A stretch of 64,000 nucleotides of DNA from Faucicola osloensis_B. GTDB lineage: Bacteria; Pseudomonadota; Gammaproteobacteria; Pseudomonadales; Moraxellaceae. Numbering within the stretch: the stretch's first letter is position 1; each line of letters starts with the position of its first letter. Made by a program: the position numbers and the translations under genes. Below are positions 62,542 through 64,000 of this stretch, piece by piece. The notes below the pieces were generated by a model. That model did no database searches and was not told where the DNA came from. It was given only the letters and a program-made list of their open reading frames with translations. The stretch lies in assembly GCA_964211495.1 (NCBI GenBank), contig CAXORL010000004.1, positions 62,001 to 126,000 on the forward strand, written 5' to 3'.

Positions 62542-63660
62542 TTAAGGTTTTAACTGGGATAAAATGGCATCGGCAGCCAGCTGTGTGGCATTGGGTTTGG
62601 CAAACTCACGCGCTTTTTCTGCCATCGCTAAAATTTGATGACGGTCGAGCTTGGCTAAAATAGCACTTAAACTCTCTGCCGTTAATTCTTTTTGCGGCAT
62701 TAAAAACGCGGCGCCATGTTCTGATAAAGTTTTGGCATTGGCCGTTTGGTGATCATCGACCGCATGGGGCAGCGGCACAAACACCGCAGGCAATCCAACC
62801 GTGGCAACTTCTGTGACCGTGAGCGCCCCCGCACGGCAGACTATCACATCTGCCCAGCTGTAGGCTTCTGCCATATCTTTCACAAATGGCAAAATCTCAT
62901 ATTGGGTGGATTGGAGTTGTGCTTCGCTATATACCGCTTGGGTAGCCTCTTGGTTGTTTTTGCCACATTGATGCCGCACTTGCCACGGCTTGGCATCTGG
63001 CATACTTTCTAATTTTTTTAGCGTGGGCGCGATATGATTATTTAGCGCCTGAGCACCCAAAGAACCACCAATGACCAATAGCTTTAAAGGACTGGTATCA
63101 TTGACATCGATACGGGCTTTTGGGGGCGGTACTTGTACGATAGCCTCACGTACGGGGTTGCCAACTGTCATCACTTTATTAGAAGGTAATTCTGTGAAGG
63201 TATTTGGGAAGGCTTCTAACACTTGATTAGCAAGCTTGGATAGATAGTTATTACTCATGCCTGCGATGGCATTTTGTTCATGAATGAGAATTGGTTTTTT
63301 ACAAAATTTGGCGGCCAATCCGCCGGGTGCGGTCACATAACCCCCAAACCCTACCACGATGTCGATTTTATTGGTTTTGATGATTTTGATAGCCGCTAAT
63401 GTTGCTTTGAGTAAGGTTGACGGGGCTTTAAATAAACGTTTGATACCGTTACCGCGTAACCCCTGCATATTGATCGCATGGTAAGTAAAGTCGTAATGTT
63501 GTAGCAACTCATTTTCCATACCGACTAGGGTGCCGAGCCAATGCACTTGGGCACCTGATTGTTGTAACGCCTGAGCCACCGCAATCGCTGGAAACACATG
63601 CCCACCCGTGCCTGCTGCCATCATCAGCACGCGCGGTTTTTGCATCGTTGGCTCACTCAT
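62542..63660 (-). CDS. murG: UDP-N-acetylglucosamine--undecaprenyl N-acetylglucosamine transferase
   Basis: The 372-residue glycosyltransferase makes lipid II from lipid I at the inner face of the cytoplasmic membrane. It shows AGTGGHVFPAIAVAQALQ, PILIHEQNAIAGMSNNY, LVIGGSLGAQALN and CRAGALTVTEVATVGLPAVFVP. The ATG at 63660 with AAGGAT before it is preferred; the longer frame to 63753 would translate a CCAAT repeat. Confidence 0.96.
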   Translation of the reverse strand: MSEPTMQKPRVLMMAAGTGGHVFPAIAVAQALQQSGAQVHWLGTLVGMENELLQHYDFTYHAINMQGLRGNGIKRLFKAPSTLLKATLAAIKIIKTNKIDIVVGFGGYVTAPGGLAAKFCKKPILIHEQNAIAGMSNNYLSKLANQVLEAFPNTFTELPSNKVMTVGNPVREAIVQVPPPKARIDVNDTSPLKLLVIGGSLGAQALNNHIAPTLKKLESMPDAKPWQVRHQCGKNNQEATQAVYSEAQLQSTQYEILPFVKDMAEAYSWADVIVCRAGALTVTEVATVGLPAVFVPLPHAVDDHQTANAKTLSEHGAAFLMPQKELTAESLSAILAKLDRHQILAMAEKAREFAKPNATQLAADAILSQLKP

Positions 63661-64000
63661 CTTATTATCCTTGACCAATCCAATCCAATCCAATTTAGGT
63701 GAGGTGGGGATTAAAAAAATCCCGTATGACTGACCTTCTATCGGGAAAAACAATCACCATAAAAATGGCAAAATCATAGCATTATTTCACCCAATAATAA
63801 AGTAAATCACTTGAATTGCTAAGTAGCATCAAGATTTTGCAGCCATCATATCGCTTTATATTCAAAGCGGCTCATTAGTTGTCACCGTTCTGTCATGAAT
63901 CAGTCAAGCCACTGTCACATATCCCCTCTACCATACTCAGCATAATTGTTTCTGCATTATTTCAATAAAATTTATTTCGTAGCCACCTGCTTACTGCTAT
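63661..64000. other. region upstream of murG
   Basis: About 340 bp with no gene seen. It contains four CCAAT copies (63675-63694), then a GGGATT/AATCCC hairpin (minus strand, about 63698-63715), and A+T-rich sequence. ftsW and murD, which usually precede murG, are absent. Confidence 0.5.
63675..63694. repeat. four tandem CCAAT repeats before murG
   Basis: CCAAT at 63675, 63680, 63685 and 63690; on the murG strand ATTGG x4, just upstream of the ribosome site. Confidence 0.9.

Noticed and set aside
1..64000. CRISPR arrays, tRNA or rRNA genes, insertion sequences
   Set aside because: No regularly spaced repeats of the right size, cloverleaf-like sequences, rRNA motifs or transposase motifs were seen; the short tandem repeats lack unique spacers.

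Overview
The window comes from a gammaproteobacterium of the family Moraxellaceae, most likely a Moraxella (M. osloensis-like). This rests on protein style, moderate G+C (mid-40s % by eye), and gene order. The M23 peptidase - DUF721/DciA - lpxC - ftsZ - ftsA - ftsQ - ddl - murC - murG block follows the order I know from Pseudomonas and Acinetobacter. No rRNA, tRNA, transposase, integrase, prophage or CRISPR array was seen. This is mostly ordinary core chromosome with one small accessory islet.

Layout. 1-7.1 kb: a thioredoxin-fold protein, L-lactate dehydrogenase (lldD), an unknown small gene, a methyltransferase/thioesterase pair, and polA. 7.1-12.7 kb: an orphan amino-acid-type periplasmic binding protein, then an A+T-rich islet holding one P-loop ATPase gene split by an in-frame TAA, then valS. 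12.9-17.4 kb: a lipoprotein, purE, a bestrophin-like channel, a metallophosphatase and a rhomboid protease. 17.9-22.1 kb: an OmpA-domain envelope protein, two overlapping ubiquinone hydroxylase genes (ubiH and a UbiI/UbiF relative) and a tiny membrane protein. 22.3-29.2 kb: carA - phzF-like - carB - PAP2 phosphatase - greA, with a structured greA leader. 29.3-34.2 kb: argG, a UPF0149 protein, a very acidic small protein, and ytjB-like/serB divergent. 34.3-39.0 kb: a FUSC permease, purC, a very short BamC-like lipoprotein, dapA and a membrane phosphoesterase. 39.5-46.2 kb: nadB, pabC-mltG-tmk, a lipoprotein and aroE. 46.3-53.3 kb: a YidB-like protein, sdhE-cptA, folP, ftsH-rlmE, yhbY and a DOMON-like protein. 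53.3-64 kb: M23 peptidase, dciA, then lpxC and the distal half of the dcw cell-division/wall cluster.

How the genes work together. murG, murC and ddl finish lipid II and its D-Ala-D-Ala end. ftsQ, ftsA and ftsZ build the divisome, lpxC commits to lipid A, mltG ends glycan strands, and the M23 enzyme probably trims peptidoglycan. Nucleotide and amino-acid supply is covered by carAB, purE, purC, tmk, argG, serB, dapA and aroE, with folate (pabC, folP) and NAD (nadB) synthesis nearby.

The most unusual items are: the nonsense-interrupted P-loop ATPase; the 99-residue BamC-like lipoprotein in the dapA-purC slot; tandem terminator-like hairpins in the greA leader; a short leader reading frame before carA; a phzF-like gene inside carAB; and recurring 14-18 bp tandem duplications, one of which adds a run of pentapeptides to PabC. 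I did not find a clearly new multi-gene system.
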